Positions 21,816 through 34,100 of a DNA stretch of 64,000 nucleotides are shown in pieces. The translations under genes were made by a program, and so were the position numbers. The first letter of the stretch is position 1. Each line of letters begins with the position of its first letter. The stretch is from Pseudevernia furfuracea (Eukaryota > Ascomycota > Lecanoromycetes > Lecanorales > Parmeliaceae): positions 930,001 to 994,000 of the forward strand of contig JAIUPT010000041.1 in NCBI GenBank assembly GCA_022315425.1. Direction: 5' to 3'. The notes under the pieces were generated by a model that saw only the letters and a list, made by a program, of their open reading frames with translations, did not search any database and had not been told where the DNA came from.

Positions 21816-22620
21816 TTCTCCCTCATCAGTTATTGTGTAATTGAAAAATTACAACGCTCTTGATCATAGTATCGATCGTTTCTTTCAAAGTATGAAAAAT
21901 TGCATTTGCTTTAGAATTCTGTTACACTGTAATTGTCTGTAGAGTCTAATGTTTCAAAGCATCGAATCAATGTTTCTGTAATAAAAGAAGACATTTTAAG
22001 ATCATAAAAATATTTATTCTGTGAAAATGTGCTTATTGAACTCATCTACGAAAAGGGTTTGCGTGTGTCTTAATAAGAGAGTTTAGTGTGCTTAATAAAT
22101 ACGGTATCAGATCATTAGCAGATGATATTATATTTTACGTTACGTCTAATTGACTCAAAGTGTGACTCACGTTCTAGAAACATCTATTAACAATCACGTG
22201 CTGAGTCTATTTTTGACAATCCGATTGTCGCATTTTCCTTGTTATTAGTTGTCTTTTGTTCTCTTCTCATCATCATAGCCGTGCGTATAAATCGAGTTAG
22301 TCAGATACTAACGAAAGATCTCCCTTCAAACGTAGCTAAAACTTGGGCTGCCCTATTAAAAAAAAGCGATATCTCTTTTAATACGATTCATTATCGCGCA
22401 CACAGACGATAGCTCATAAAGAAATAAGTTCAAAGTCAATAATACTTTATCTCAGAGAAAGAGAAGACCCTTATTATGTATTCATCACTAATATTTAATC
22501 TTGGACATTCTGTTCGAGTAAATTTAGTTTGAATTCCATACGTTGTCATACAATCCGCCTTGAGCATTGATATCGACGCCCTTATCCAGCAGCATCTGCA
22601 TCACTTTGTCATGCCCCTCG
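21816..22620. repeat. Second copy of the long segmental repeat (first at 1-815)
   Basis: Same order and orientation as 1-815: AT-rich leader, pogo-type transposase relic at about 22284-22530, then ankyrin repeats. The relic has lost its ATG (ATA) and has AAA/TAA in place of GAA/CAA-type codons, so this copy is more heavily mutated. Here the ankyrin part continues into a complete NLR gene, so this locus is the likely source or the better preserved arrangement. Confidence 0.85.
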
Positions 22621-23945
22621 GCTGACGCCGCTTGCAGCGCGTTGTCAAAGCGTCTGCCTTGAGCAATGACATCGACGCCCTTGTCCAGTAGTATCTGCAT
22701 CACTTTGTTATGTCCCTTAAATAACGCCGCTTGCAGCGCGTTGTCATATAATCCGCCTTGAGCATTGATATCGACGCCCTTGTCCAGCAGCATCTACACC
22801 ACTTTGTCATGTTCCTCGGCTGACGCCGCTTGCAGCGCGTTGCCAAAGCGTCTGCCTTGAGCAATGATATCGACGCCTTTGTTCAGCAGTATCTATATCA
22901 CTTTGTTATGCCCCTCGGTTGACGTCGCTTGCAGCGCGTTGCCAAAGTATTCGCCTTGAGCATTGACATCGGCGCTCTTGTCCAGCAGCATCTGCACCAC
23001 TTTGTCATGTCCCCCGACTGACGCCGCTTGCAGCGCGTTGCCAAAGCGTCTGCCTTGAGCAATGATATCGGCGCCTTTGTTCAGCAGTATCTGCACCACT
23101 TTGTTATGCCCCCCGATTGACGCCGCTTGCAGCGCGTTGCCATACAATCCGCCTTGAGCATTGACATCGGCGCTCTTGTCCAGCAGCATCTGCATCACTT
23201 TGTCATGCCCTTGAAATGACGCCGCTTGCAGCGCGTTGCCAAAGTGTCCGCCTTGAGCATTGACATTGACGCCCTTGTCCAGCAGTATCTGCATCACTAT
23301 GTCATGCCCCCCGGCTGACGCCGCTTGCAGCGCGTTGCCAAAGCGTCCGCCTTGAGCATTGACATCGACGCCCTCATTCAGCAGCATCTGCACCACTTTG
23401 TTATGCCCTTGAAATAACGCCGCTTGCAGCGCGTTGCCAAAGTGTCCGCCTTGAGCATTGACATTGACGCCCTTGTTCAGCAGTATCTGCACCACTTTGT
23501 CATGCCCCTCGGCTGACGCCGCTTGCAGCGCGTTGTCATACAATCCGCCTTAAGCATTGACATCGACGCCCTTGTCCAGCAGCATCTGTACCACTATGTC
23601 ATGCCCCTCGGTTGACGCCGCTTGCAGCGCGTTGCCATACAATCCGCCTTGAGCATTGACATCGACGCCCTTGTTCAGCAGCATCTGCACCACTATGTCA
23701 TGCCCCTCGGCTGACGCCGCTTGCAGCGCGTTGCCAAAGTGTCCGCCTTGAGTATTGACATTGACGCCCTTGTCCAGCAGTATCTGCACCACTATGTTAT
23801 GCCCCCCGGCTGACGCCGCTTGCAGCGCGTTGCCAAAGCGTCCGCCTTGAGCATTGACATCGACGCCCTTGTCCAGCAGTATCTGCACCACTTTGTCATG
23901 CCCCCCGGCTGACGCAGCATGTAAAGTGGTCCCGTAATCTACCCC
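22524..23945 (-). repeat. High-identity tandem array of 99-bp ankyrin repeat units
   Basis: About fourteen units of 99 bp (33 residues) with consensus GNALQAASAEGHDKVVQILL then DKGVDVNAQGGRF. Units differ at a few fixed positions: the residue pair before GH, K/I and V/M in the second helix, D/N-K/E before G/S-V/A, and the last residues GRF/GLY/GHF. The near identity at DNA level means recent expansion or gene conversion. Confidence 0.9.
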
Positions 23946-25910
23946 ATAATGCCCAATGACCGATTGACCACCACTAGTAGTGAGGAAGCTTTCAATAACC
24001 TTGATCGCCCCGCCGTTGTTGATGTGTTGATAATGGTCCGCCCAATAGACTGCAGCGTATGCTAAGAGACCGTGACTTCGGCAATATTTGTTTGACTCTA
24101 TATTTCGTAGATCCAATGGTAGTAAAGCATTACCTAAATTTGCTCGATGAATTTGGATCTCCGAAAAGGTGATTGATCTTAGACAGATATCTGTCATCAG
24201 TTGGTGTGACTCTTCCAGTGTGAGAGACTGCTGCCATGCTTTTCCCGAAGAAGACCCTGTGCCGTCGTTATCAACCAGAAACTCTTTTACTGTTTGGTGA
24301 ATGAAGTAGACTTTTGATTGAATGACTGAGATCATCAGACCACATCGGCTCGGCAATGTTTCTTGAAGTCGAGAAGATCCCTCCAATTCCAGATCAACGT
24401 ATGATGAGGTCGGCTCATCCACATGAAGAGCAATATCCATCTCTTCCAATGTCAGAGATCGACCGGCCACCAAGACGATTTGAAGTGCCCTTTTCGCGAA
24501 GGATGGATCATCACATCGTTGCAGTAGTGCCTCATAGGACTCCTGGATGCTAACCGGTAGATTATCAATCACTTTGTTCATTTCCGAGACGGTACCTGAT
24601 TTGTTTTTGCGGACTAGTTCCCATATTAAGCGAAGCCACAGATATGTTCGGTGTTCTATCCCCAACAACCTCTGTTCTAAATGCGCTTCCACTTTTGGAT
24701 GAAGGCGGCTCTTTTTCGCCCATTCTTCCACACGATGCTTGATGACCAGATCGATCTCTTTCTTGATGCTTGCTGACTCGTCATTTCCGACAAGCTCGAT
24801 ATTGCTAGAAGCTTCCAGGAGATCGTGAAAACCGTATCTGATCTCAAAGTAAGGTCGGCTGGTGATTAGGATCTTCAGGCGCGAAGTAGAGGATAAGATC
24901 TGTTGAATAGCTTGGGTCAGTGTTTGTTGCTCCTGGTCATTGCACTCATCAAGGGCATCAAAGACACAAAATACATCCCCAGTCAATGGATCTGCAACAG
25001 CTGCGGAGAAGATCGACCAGAGTTTGGGAAATGTCTGCGAAAGTGCTGCGCCAATTTCACGATAGCTTGGTAAAGCGTGTCGGATGAGCTGAGGTCGGGC
25101 TGCAAATAATTGATGTAGAATTGTGGATACCGCTCGAGTTGCACTCCGCTGCTCCGGGCTGGTGTCTTTAAAGAAATAGTACAGTATCTGCGTTGACGAA
25201 GTGTTCGGCAAGTTTTGTGGCAGGTCTTCGTCGATGATGCATCTAGCGAGCACAGATTTCCCACAGCCAGGATCAGCGGAGATCCAAAGTAGTTTCTTCG
25301 TCTTGTCATCGCGCCACGTGAGATATTTTAGGTTGCGCAGAGTCCACTGACAAGTATCGGGCACTCGCGGAGGATTTTGATTCTTTTGAGACTCGTAATC
25401 GATTCCTGTCGGCCATAGCGACTGGAGACAGTCATGTTCTGGTGCCAATGTTTTCAGAATACGGTCACCCGTATCGACATGCCGTGTCGTCTGGTGCAGT
25501 ATCAAGGTATCGTTGTTCCTGTCTATCTTCTCCAGTGCTCGCTGTATTTTATCTTCCTTGGCCAAGCTCTTCAGCGCTTTCAACGCCCGCTTCAGCTTCG
25601 AAGCATCATCTGATGGGAGGACCTTGAATAGCAATATCTGAATCTCAGACACTTGTTTGGAAGTGTCGTTGATAACTTCTTCCAAAATTTTTGTCACATC
25701 ATCTGAGATGCGGCCAGCCTCTGCTTGGGACTGGATATGTCGGAGTGTGGCTGTCAACAAGGGTAAACGGGTCGACAGCGAACGAAACGACTCGGGAACT
25801 TCTGAGAACTTGGAGGTGAAATCATGTAGGCGAGAGACGACTTTGGCGCTGAGGTCGACCAGAGAGGCGATGGAAGCGACGAGTCCAACAATGGCAAGTG
25901 CTTCAGCCAT
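22524..25910 (-). pseudogene. NLR B: SesA-like N-domain, NACHT, about 14 near-identical ankyrin repeats, three stops in the array
   Basis: ATG 25910 gives MAEALAIVGLVASIASLVDL, the start of the SesA-type N-terminal domain of fungal STAND proteins (about residues 1-150). The NACHT core has ADPGCGKSVLAR (Walker A, about residue 215), FCVFDALDEC (Walker B, about 315) and KILITSRPYFEI. A helical linker leads to 33-residue ankyrin repeats from about 23940 to 22524. The frame stays open for 786 residues to TAA at 23550-23552. Two further stops lie near 22890 and 22795. All three are Gln codons changed by C to T (CAA/CAG to TAA/TAG). The truncated product would still have the whole sensor and NTPase part plus about four repeats, so it may be functional or may signal without specificity. 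An upstream in-frame extension to 26147 has no domain and looks like leader sequence. Confidence 0.75.
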
Positions 25911-28223
25911 GTTGGCAACATGAATGTTTACCTGGAGACCACCGTTTGCTGTGACATACGCAACACACGCAAACGGCCGAACGAAGGGGTGACTCGCGAT
26001 TGATAGAAAGCTGGCACAGAGCGCTATCGACAAAGCTTTTCGAGCCGTAGCTACGATTGATTGCTTGCCGATTGGGCTGAATAATGAGGTCAGTATGGTG
26101 GCGCAGACGCGGCTCAGCCTTGCGTGGCTGAATTCTTGACTGATCATCCCAGATAACGTAAGTAAATTACACCGTAATAATTACGTAGGACGTGCGGGGT
26201 CGTTTTGCACTAACCGGGAATAGAAGTTGCATTGGTCACAAGTACTGCCGCGTACGGCGGCATTGCCTGAAATTGCATGTTACCGCAGATATAAGGTTGA
26301 TGATGACTTCCTAGCATCATAGCAGGTCTCTTGAACTTAAACAAGACGGTTTATGAGTATCATAAAGCGATAAGAGCTGAGAAAGACACTGCCGTAGGGT
26401 AGAGACGATTTTGAGTTACAAAGAATGTTCTCTGTAAATCAGGCACGAGGGCGACGACGCGAGTGTAATTTTTTGATTAGAAAAGTCCGAAATGCTCAAA
26501 AGTAGCCACAGCACACTACGCATCAATAACTTTTATGAAGCTCAACGTGTACGCAGAGATATAGTCACTTGAAGTCAAAGTACCTTGTATATTTTCCGGC
26601 ACGGTAGGATTTCCGTCACCCGTGGAGGGACGTTAGTCTTATGAACAAAATTCTTCTGAGATCGTTGTGACGGAGGTGTAAGCTTAGACGCAAAGATGGG
26701 GAAAAAAAGTAAGTTAGTATCCGAATAGTCGCCACTCTCTAACTTAGAAGCCTTTCGGTAATGTTAATTGTCGTCGCAGATTTGCTAAGCTGGGGTTTGT
26801 CACCTTCGCACCACACTACGTATTGTGTCTTCAGTCGCTGCCATGCTTTCATACGCTTGTATATATTGGAGAAGATAAGTGGTGTTGATTTGTGATAATA
26901 TATGAGCAGGTTTGCCGAGTACGTGCTGCCAAGACGTGGCAAATGTACCCCGAAGTCCTCCCGTATGAAGTCTAAGGTGACTGCCCTACTGCAAGAATGA
27001 ACTTCTAGCCATCTACTATCCGGCCGAGCCTTGGCTGTCCACCATCTACACTCCACTGCGCTATGAATTCTATGCGATTTCGCTGGCCAAGCTATCAGCC
27101 CCACTTACTCAGTACATCCAGCCAGCTCGGTCCCTGGATATGGCCTCACGTGTAAGAAGATGGGAGATAGGCCGATTTTGCCTAAGTACAGGTGCCAGAT
27201 CCAGAGATTTCTCCGCGCGTGGTGATGCAATTGCGAAAGAAGTTCTAGATGGGGGCTCTCATCCCACTTTCTAAGATTCTCAGTACCGTGAAAGAGCAAA
27301 CAATTCTGAAACACGACCTCTGGGCGGACAAAGCAAGTCCGGATACACAAAGAGTACTACTGCGGCAAGTGGCATGATTTGCAGCCCAGTTAGGAGAGCT
27401 TTTGACGAAGAATACGGGTATCAGCAGGATCACCTAATCTAATCATTGTTTTCATATCTTCTCTGGAAACAAGCCTGCGGAGCAGTCTTCGCGTACCCCT
27501 AAATCATTCAGCATGTCCTACTGCCAACTGGTGGTGCATGAGCGAGCTTTAGCCTCTTATCAGAATTGATGGCATCCGTTAAGGTAGAATAATGGTGAAC
27601 ATGAAGATAAGGCGGTTCTACCATGATAGATCTGATCTTAGTAAGTTCATGAAGTATGCATAAGCTCGCGTGATGTTAGTGAATCTGAGATCGAAGCCTT
27701 TCACATAGTGAGGTTTACTTAAGACCAAAAGGCGCTTAGTAATGTCAGAACAAAGAGGAGCGTGCATAGAGTACCCCTGTATTCTTTAGCGCATGCAAAA
27801 CACGTCTTCACTTGGCATCGATCAATCGACTCCAAGGCTACTTAGCTGCTTGAGCCTTAACCTACTCTGAGAATTCATCCAAGCCGTTTTTGAATGTGAA
27901 ATTGTAACATGTGCTTTGTAGTTGAATAATCTCCTACAGTTCTAAGGCAGCTGGATACTTCACAGTGCGAATCACACTTCTTGATCTCAACATTTGGATC
28001 CGATGCATTGCGCATCAATGCCAGAACGTAAATGACGTCCTCTTGGCAGAAAAGTGGGGGACCTGCATGATAGCCCCTTCCGTCGAGCAACAAGGCTATC
28101 ACGACAACCAAGATTCTTACAGACTATGCGTCTTCGTCCCAAGGACCTACCCCATTGATATCTAGGTTAAAAACCGTTTGAACATATCTGCGTGTACAGG
28201 TATCCTGATCTAAGTCATTGAAA
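25911..28223. other. Intergenic, no supported gene
   Basis: Region upstream of the NLR B and upstream of the ankyrin gene at 28224. Several frames of 60-120 codons exist but none has an ATG, a motif and consistent codon use together. It presumably holds both promoters; no clear elements were identified. Confidence 0.35.
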
Positions 28224-30021
28224 ATGAGTTTTGGATTTGCTGTCGGCGACTTCCTCGCCGTCGGTCAGCTCTGCTGGACAGTCTACAAAAAGTGCAAAGA
28301 CTCGCCCGGAAATTACGCAGAGCTCTCCAGTGAAGTTGGCGCTTTGCACAATGTCATCAAAGAGACAGAAGAGCTGCTATCCCAGCAAGATCTGACCACA
28401 GAGCAGAAAGTCAAATTGACCACATGTCGGCAAGGCTGTGAAGATGTGCTTGAGGATCTGGATGGACTCCTGGCCAAATATGAGAGTCTGGGAACAAAGT
28501 CCCGGAGGACATTCGATAGAATGGGTTTTGGGATGCAAGATATGACTGGTATACGTTTGAGATTGATTTCAAATGTGACGATGCTGGATGCTTTCAATAA
28601 CACGTGCGTTGAATTCATTTCACTACGGCCCGAATACTTGATTTCTGACATTCAACAGATCCTCGCATGCAAGACTTGAAAATAAATTGAATCGACTGAT
28701 TGCCGAAGTCCGTGCTGGAAAGCGCGACGGCTCTATTATCTCAGCTCAAACGTTCGACACAGTGGCTCAGAATGACCAAGAAAACTGGGAAGCTCTTCGT
28801 CAGGAGCTGGAAGATATTGGCATATCTCCCTCAGTAGTTATTGAGAAGCGGCATTTCATCATCGCATGGTTTCAGGAGGCTATAGCTGCAGGCAAACTTG
28901 ATGAAGATGCTCCGTCAGATGCTAATGGCAGCGATGTCTCCCTAGGGGCATCGGAAAATCTTGTAGAAGGAAGTGACGGCGGTATCGCTTCACCAGGGCA
29001 AACTTCGTCGTCAATGATCGAGCGGCCTACAAGGGAATCAAAAACAACCAGAGCCTCTAGGCCCAGCGCTCACCGTCTTTCACGTCAAGCAGCCGATAGA
29101 CCTCCACCAAGAAAAGCCAGTTTTCGGCCACGCTTCACTGATCTGTTGAACTTCTTGAGAGGGAGAGACTTGCAATTTCTTGAAGCTGCGATGAAAGGAG
29201 ATGTAACAACGATTGAGAGACTGCTTGAAAAAGGAGTCAACATCCAGGCGACGAAAAACACCGCGTTGCACTTGGTGACCAGGAACGGAAAAGAAGCAGC
29301 AGTGCGGTTGCTACTGCGAAAAGGGGCTGACATAGAAGCGACAACTGAGGGAGGCGAGACAGCACTGCATCTTGCAGCAGGTGGCGGGTATGAGCGTCTC
29401 ATCAAGCTTTTTCTAGGTGTGGGAGCGGACCTTGAATCGAGGACATCACTTGGATCTACCGCTCTGATGTTTGCGGCCCAAACAGGGCATCTTTCTGTGG
29501 TGCAGCCGTTGCTAGAAAAGGGAGCTGATGTCAGTTCAGTGAACTTTCACGGTTATACAGCGTTGCATTACGCCGCTAATAACGGTGCGGAGGCAGTAGT
29601 ACGCATACTGCTAGAGAAAGGAGCTGATATCAAATACAAAAATGAATATGGGAATACAGCGTTGATGGTCGCGGCTGAATACGGATTCGAACCGACGGTA
29701 CGACTGCTGTTAGAGAAGGGAGCTGATAGTGGATTTGAAAACTATTCAGGGCGTACAGCGTTGATAGCAGCGGCTAGGAATGGACACGAGTCAACGGTGC
29801 GACTACTGCTAGAGAAAGGAGCTGATATCAAATCTAAGGACTTCTCAGGGAGTACAGCGATGATACATGCGGCTATGGAAGGACGAGAATCAACGGTGCG
29901 ACTACTGCTAGAGAAGGGAGCTGATCTTAACACCAGAAACGTAAAAGGAAAAACTGCGCTGGGATGTGCTTCGGATAAGTCGATGAAACAGCTACTGCTG
30001 AACGCAGCAGCCCGAATGTGA
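28224..30021 (+). CDS. Ankyrin-repeat protein with fungal STAND-type N-terminal domain, intact, 2 exons, 580 aa
   Basis: Exon 1 is 28224-28603 and exon 2 is 28659-30021. The 55-bp intron has donor GTGCGT, branch CTGAC and acceptor CAACAG, and splicing joins FNNT to SSHARLENKLNRL in frame. The N terminus MSFGFAVGDFLAVGQLCWTV and the helical region to about residue 190 match the fungal N-terminal domain often found on STAND proteins. A Ser/Arg-rich linker follows (SKTTRASRPSAHRLSRQ). Residues about 294-575 form nine ankyrin repeats (for example TALHLAAGGGYERLIKLFLG, RTALIAAARNGHESTVRLLL). There is no NACHT or NB-ARC between the two parts, so this is an NLR-like protein lacking the switch domain. 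No stop or frameshift is seen. The ATG at 28224 is chosen because the conserved SFGFxVGDF motif begins there. Confidence 0.85.
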
Positions 30022-30892
30022 GTGAGCACGCGGTGATGGGTCGTGGTCGAAAAAGGGCGCCAGCCTTATAATACTTCTTCTTGTTCCACCAGTATTCAGG
30101 GTCCATCACACAATCCCCGTGGTCTTCAGCATCTAACAAGGCCTTGCCGGCAGGGAAAGTGGCCAGGTCTCGGGCTCTCGAGTCTGCGGAGCGTTTGGCG
30201 CGTTCGAGTTTCGTCCTCTGCCACTCGGCCTTGAGTTGAGCACTGTAAAGTTTCTTTTTGTTCCGCCAGTATGCAGGATCCGTAATAGAATCTCCGTGAT
30301 CCTCAACCTCAGGTGGAGGTTTCTGAAAATTCTCTAGGCTCCACCAGTAGTCGCCGTCCTTGGCCAAATTCCCGTGATCTTCAGCCTCTAATAAAGCCTT
30401 GCCAGCGGGGAAATCGGCTAGCATTCGAGCTACATTTCCTGCTTCACACTTGGCGCGATCGAGATCGATATACCAAGGCACACCTGGGTAGGCTACCCCT
30501 GGTGTCACTGACCTACTGGCCCGATGATAATCCTCCTCCTCGAGCTTCTCATGCTCTAGCCTGTAATATGCTGCTCTTGCCCACCAAAATGAATGGTCGA
30601 AAGCATATTCTCCAGGGTCTTCAGCGTCCAATATGATTCTGCCGCCGTGGTATCTGGCTAGAAGTTGCGCATATCGCTCAGCGCATTTTTTGGCATCTTC
30701 GAGGGCGTGCTCTCTCTTGTACCGCCAGCCGCTTTCCGATACCGTGTCCCTGTCCCACCAGTCCCACCACAACTCCTGCATAGCTTCTCCTCTGTCCCGG
30801 GGGTGAGGATTCCATTCCAAGCGACGATTCACGTGTTTCAGATCCGCAAAGTGAGAATAACAAGTCTCGTTTACGAAAGAAGACCCGGCCAT
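29927..30892 (-). CDS. Unknown protein with fourfold repeated EDxG...DxxYWW motif, 321 aa
   Basis: An open frame from ATG 30892 with no family that I recognise. It is rich in Trp, Tyr and acidic residues. A motif of about 26 residues recurs four times: ILDAEDPGEYAFDHSFWWAR, LLEAEDHGNLAKDGDYWWSL, EVEDHGDSITDPAYWRNKKK and LLDAEDHGDCVMDPEYWWNK. Helical spacers such as RAKRSADSRARDLATFPAGK separate the motifs. The N-terminal part has ELWWDWWDRD. The repeat may be an aromatic-lined binding surface, but that is inference. The last 30 codons overlap the 3' end of the ankyrin gene in antisense, so the true C terminus may be shorter. The two genes converge. Confidence 0.6.
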   Translation of the reverse strand: MAGSSFVNETCYSHFADLKHVNRRLEWNPHPRDRGEAMQELWWDWWDRDTVSESGWRYKREHALEDAKKCAERYAQLLARYHGGRIILDAEDPGEYAFDHSFWWARAAYYRLEHEKLEEEDYHRASRSVTPGVAYPGVPWYIDLDRAKCEAGNVARMLADFPAGKALLEAEDHGNLAKDGDYWWSLENFQKPPPEVEDHGDSITDPAYWRNKKKLYSAQLKAEWQRTKLERAKRSADSRARDLATFPAGKALLDAEDHGDCVMDPEYWWNKKKYYKAGALFRPRPITACSLTFGLLRSAVAVSSTYPKHIPAQFFLLRFWC

Positions 30893-31151
30893 AAGGGATG
30901 GCTGATGAGAAGAGGGAGAGAAGATGACGTTATAGATGAAATGAAGACGGTGATTGAAAACTCTTAGTCGTGACTAAGCAAGCTTTGACGCCCCATGTGA
31001 TGCGGGGTATCAGAAGTTGTGACTCATATCCCAGACCAATAACACCTTCCTACTGATGGGCGGCTAGACGTGCATTTGCTCAGGATCGCTGAGAGCCTAC
31101 CAATGCATTAATGCCTTATCGCCTACCCTCCATAACATTTATCATATAGAT

Positions 31152-34100
31152 ATGATGGAACCCTTTCCTCTCATTCTCTTCTTTCCACCTGAAATTAGAG
31201 TAATCTCGCTGTCATTTCTCATTCTGTCTTTGAAATCCTTTCCCACGATGACAGAATTCGACTATTCAAATATCATTCTCATCGTGAAGTCGGTAGGACC
31301 GGACGCTGCAGCATCGCTTCGATCCGATCACAATATCAACCGCCTGATGTCATTTCACTTCGAAGACGATGTCAACAGTGTTTCAGGGTACGACGACTCA
31401 AGGAGTCGTGAATGTACCCTCTACGTCTCACGCCCTCCGGAGCTCGAGCTCCATCTACAATTCGACCCAGAATCAAAAGATGTCACGCAAGGCTTCGTCT
31501 TCGGGACCGACAAGAAAAAGTGCGACGTCCAGCTGCTGGAAAATCCAGACCCAGACCCAGATAACAGATACGGCATAAGCAGACAGCACTTTCGCATCGA
31601 CTTCAACTGGAAATCTGAATTCTTGAGGTTGAATAACATGTCACCAACGAATGATACCGGGATGAGTGCTCCTTCGGTTAATAATGGTTTTCAATCGCTT
31701 AGGCACAATAACATGCACATGCTACACCCGGCGGAGCAAACCAAGGTCCGGGTTGACATACTTGTATTCGAAATCTCTTTCCCCGACCGCGGCGAACACC
31801 AGCATCGATACGACAGGAAATGGGACATATACCGAAGAAGACACGGGGATGATGTTCCAGATATCGAGCCACTGGGTATTCAGCCTCGGCCGAAGATCAC
31901 GCGATTTGTGCAACGCCGAGAAGGCCGCCGGAACGCCTACCTCTTGTATGATGAGATCGGCACAGGCCAATTCGGAATGGTTTGTAAGGCCAGTGACCCT
32001 CGTACAGATGAGCTGTTTGCTGCCAAACAATTCACGACGAGAAAGCCTGGATGGGATGCCAAAGCTTACTTGGAAATCGCAACATCCCAGGATGTCACAC
32101 ACGTAGGTATTATCACTCATCAAGACGCTTAGGGATTCACTAATGCATTCACAGGAGCATATCGTGAGCTTTGTGGACTATATCAATGATGGTGGGGGAC
32201 CTGTCCTGGTGATGGAATACATGCCATTGGGCAATCTAACGGAGGTAAAAGAGATCTTTTTGGAGGAAATGAGAACTGTCTTTCGCCAGGCACTACAGGC
32301 CCTTGCGTATTTACACGACGAGAAGAACATCACCCATCGTGACATCAAATCAGAGAACATTCTCGTACGGTCTAGAACTCCTAAGTTGTTTATCAAATTA
32401 TGCGATTTCGGCCTGTCGACGGAAGCGAGCTTTCTGAAGACCGTTTGTGGGACAGGACTGTATGCTGCTGCGGAGATATTCACTGGATCTTACACCAAAT
32501 CTGTGGACATCTGGGCGATGGGCGTCCTCGGCTACCAGTTTATCCAAGGTCTTCCCCCACCTCCGGAAAATTTGGACTTCAAGAAATGGCCCAAAGAGTG
32601 GTCCAAGAAGTGGTCCGAAAAAATCGTCATGCAATAGATCACCCAAATTGTCAGAGTGATGATCCGGCGGTTTCATTGTTGAGGAGCATGCTCGAGCCGA
32701 ACCCTGTGAACCGCCCTTCAGCGAAGGCCTGTTTATCACACCCGTGGATCCAGAACGCACTGCCATTCTCGCAACTAGGTCTGGAGCAGACCAATGTAGG
32801 GCCAAGATCGCTGGAAACGATATCAGAACAGCCAACAGAGATATGGAATCCTCCGACGCAGTTGGAGGGAGAAATGCCAGATCCGACCGTGCCAGGGGTG
32901 CTACGGAAACGCTTGCGATCTTCTGAGTCCATCACTTCGAGGACGCAACCATCAAAACGAGGCGTGAAGAAACTCCAGGTAGATAAGAGTCTGGAAAGTA
33001 ACGTCAGAGGATTGTTGGCGGAAGAGACGGATGAGCACGACCGTGGGCACAGATTAACCACAAGTCCGGGACGTGCTACTCGCACGCCGCACATTGGGTA
33101 TGAACGGAACACCACTCTTAAATCTGCTGGAAAGGGCCTTCCGAGAGTGCAAATCACGACGGGACAAACTGGCCAGAAAACGGTCTTGAAACGAGCAAGA
33201 TCCTCTTTCAAGCAAGCCCTCCCAGCCAACGAGGATGTACCCAAGGTACGAGGTCCTTGACGTCTATCGGACTTGCAGCATGTGCTGACTAGTCATCGCC
33301 AAGGTGACAGAATTTGACGCCCGATATGTTCAGATGAAAGTCAATGGTCAACTGGTGCTGATGCGAAAAGAAGACGGCTTTCTCAATGCAACCCAGATTC
33401 TCACGCTTGCCAAAAAGAATGATAGCGAGCGCAAGTACATCCTTGAACGGATGAATCAGAATACCAAGGTGGAAATGCTTCCGGCTACAAAGGGCATCCC
33501 TTATCCACACTCTTGGATCAACTCCCAATATGGACGAATCCTCTGCAAGTATCTCGGACTGGAGCAGAAGTTACAGCCGCTGCTAGATTACGGACGTGGG
33601 GTACATGATGACTACGACAAGACCCCGGAAGAGGTCGACTACCTTACAGAGGTATTACCCCACACTGTATTGATATATAAAATGATTGACCTTTACCTCG
33701 CACAGAACGTTTCTCACTTGAAGCCGGCTTCGGAAGGAAGCAACGACAACATACCCGAGGCCGTTGCCGAAGTGATGGATTTTGATTCCGAACACGTCCA
33801 GTTGAGAGTCGAAGACCAGATCGTGCTCCTGCGAAAAAAAGACTGCTTTCTGAACGCAACTCAGATTATAACGCTTGCTGGGAAGGACAAGAATGAGCGT
33901 AGAATCCTTCTTGACAAAGTGAAGGAGCATACTAAAGTTGACGTGAAAAAAGCACGGGAGGGCTCCTGGGCGAATCTCCAACACGTCCGAATCTTATGTA
34001 AGCATCTTGGGTTGGAGCGGCAGCTACAGCCGCTGTTAGAGTATGCACAGAGACTACAGGGTGATGACGAAACGGCTATACCAATAGACCAAGACTATCT

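Noticed and set aside
22893..23543. A separate ankyrin-only gene of 216 codons
   Set aside because: It continues the NLR B reading frame across a CAA-to-TAA change and has no start of its own.
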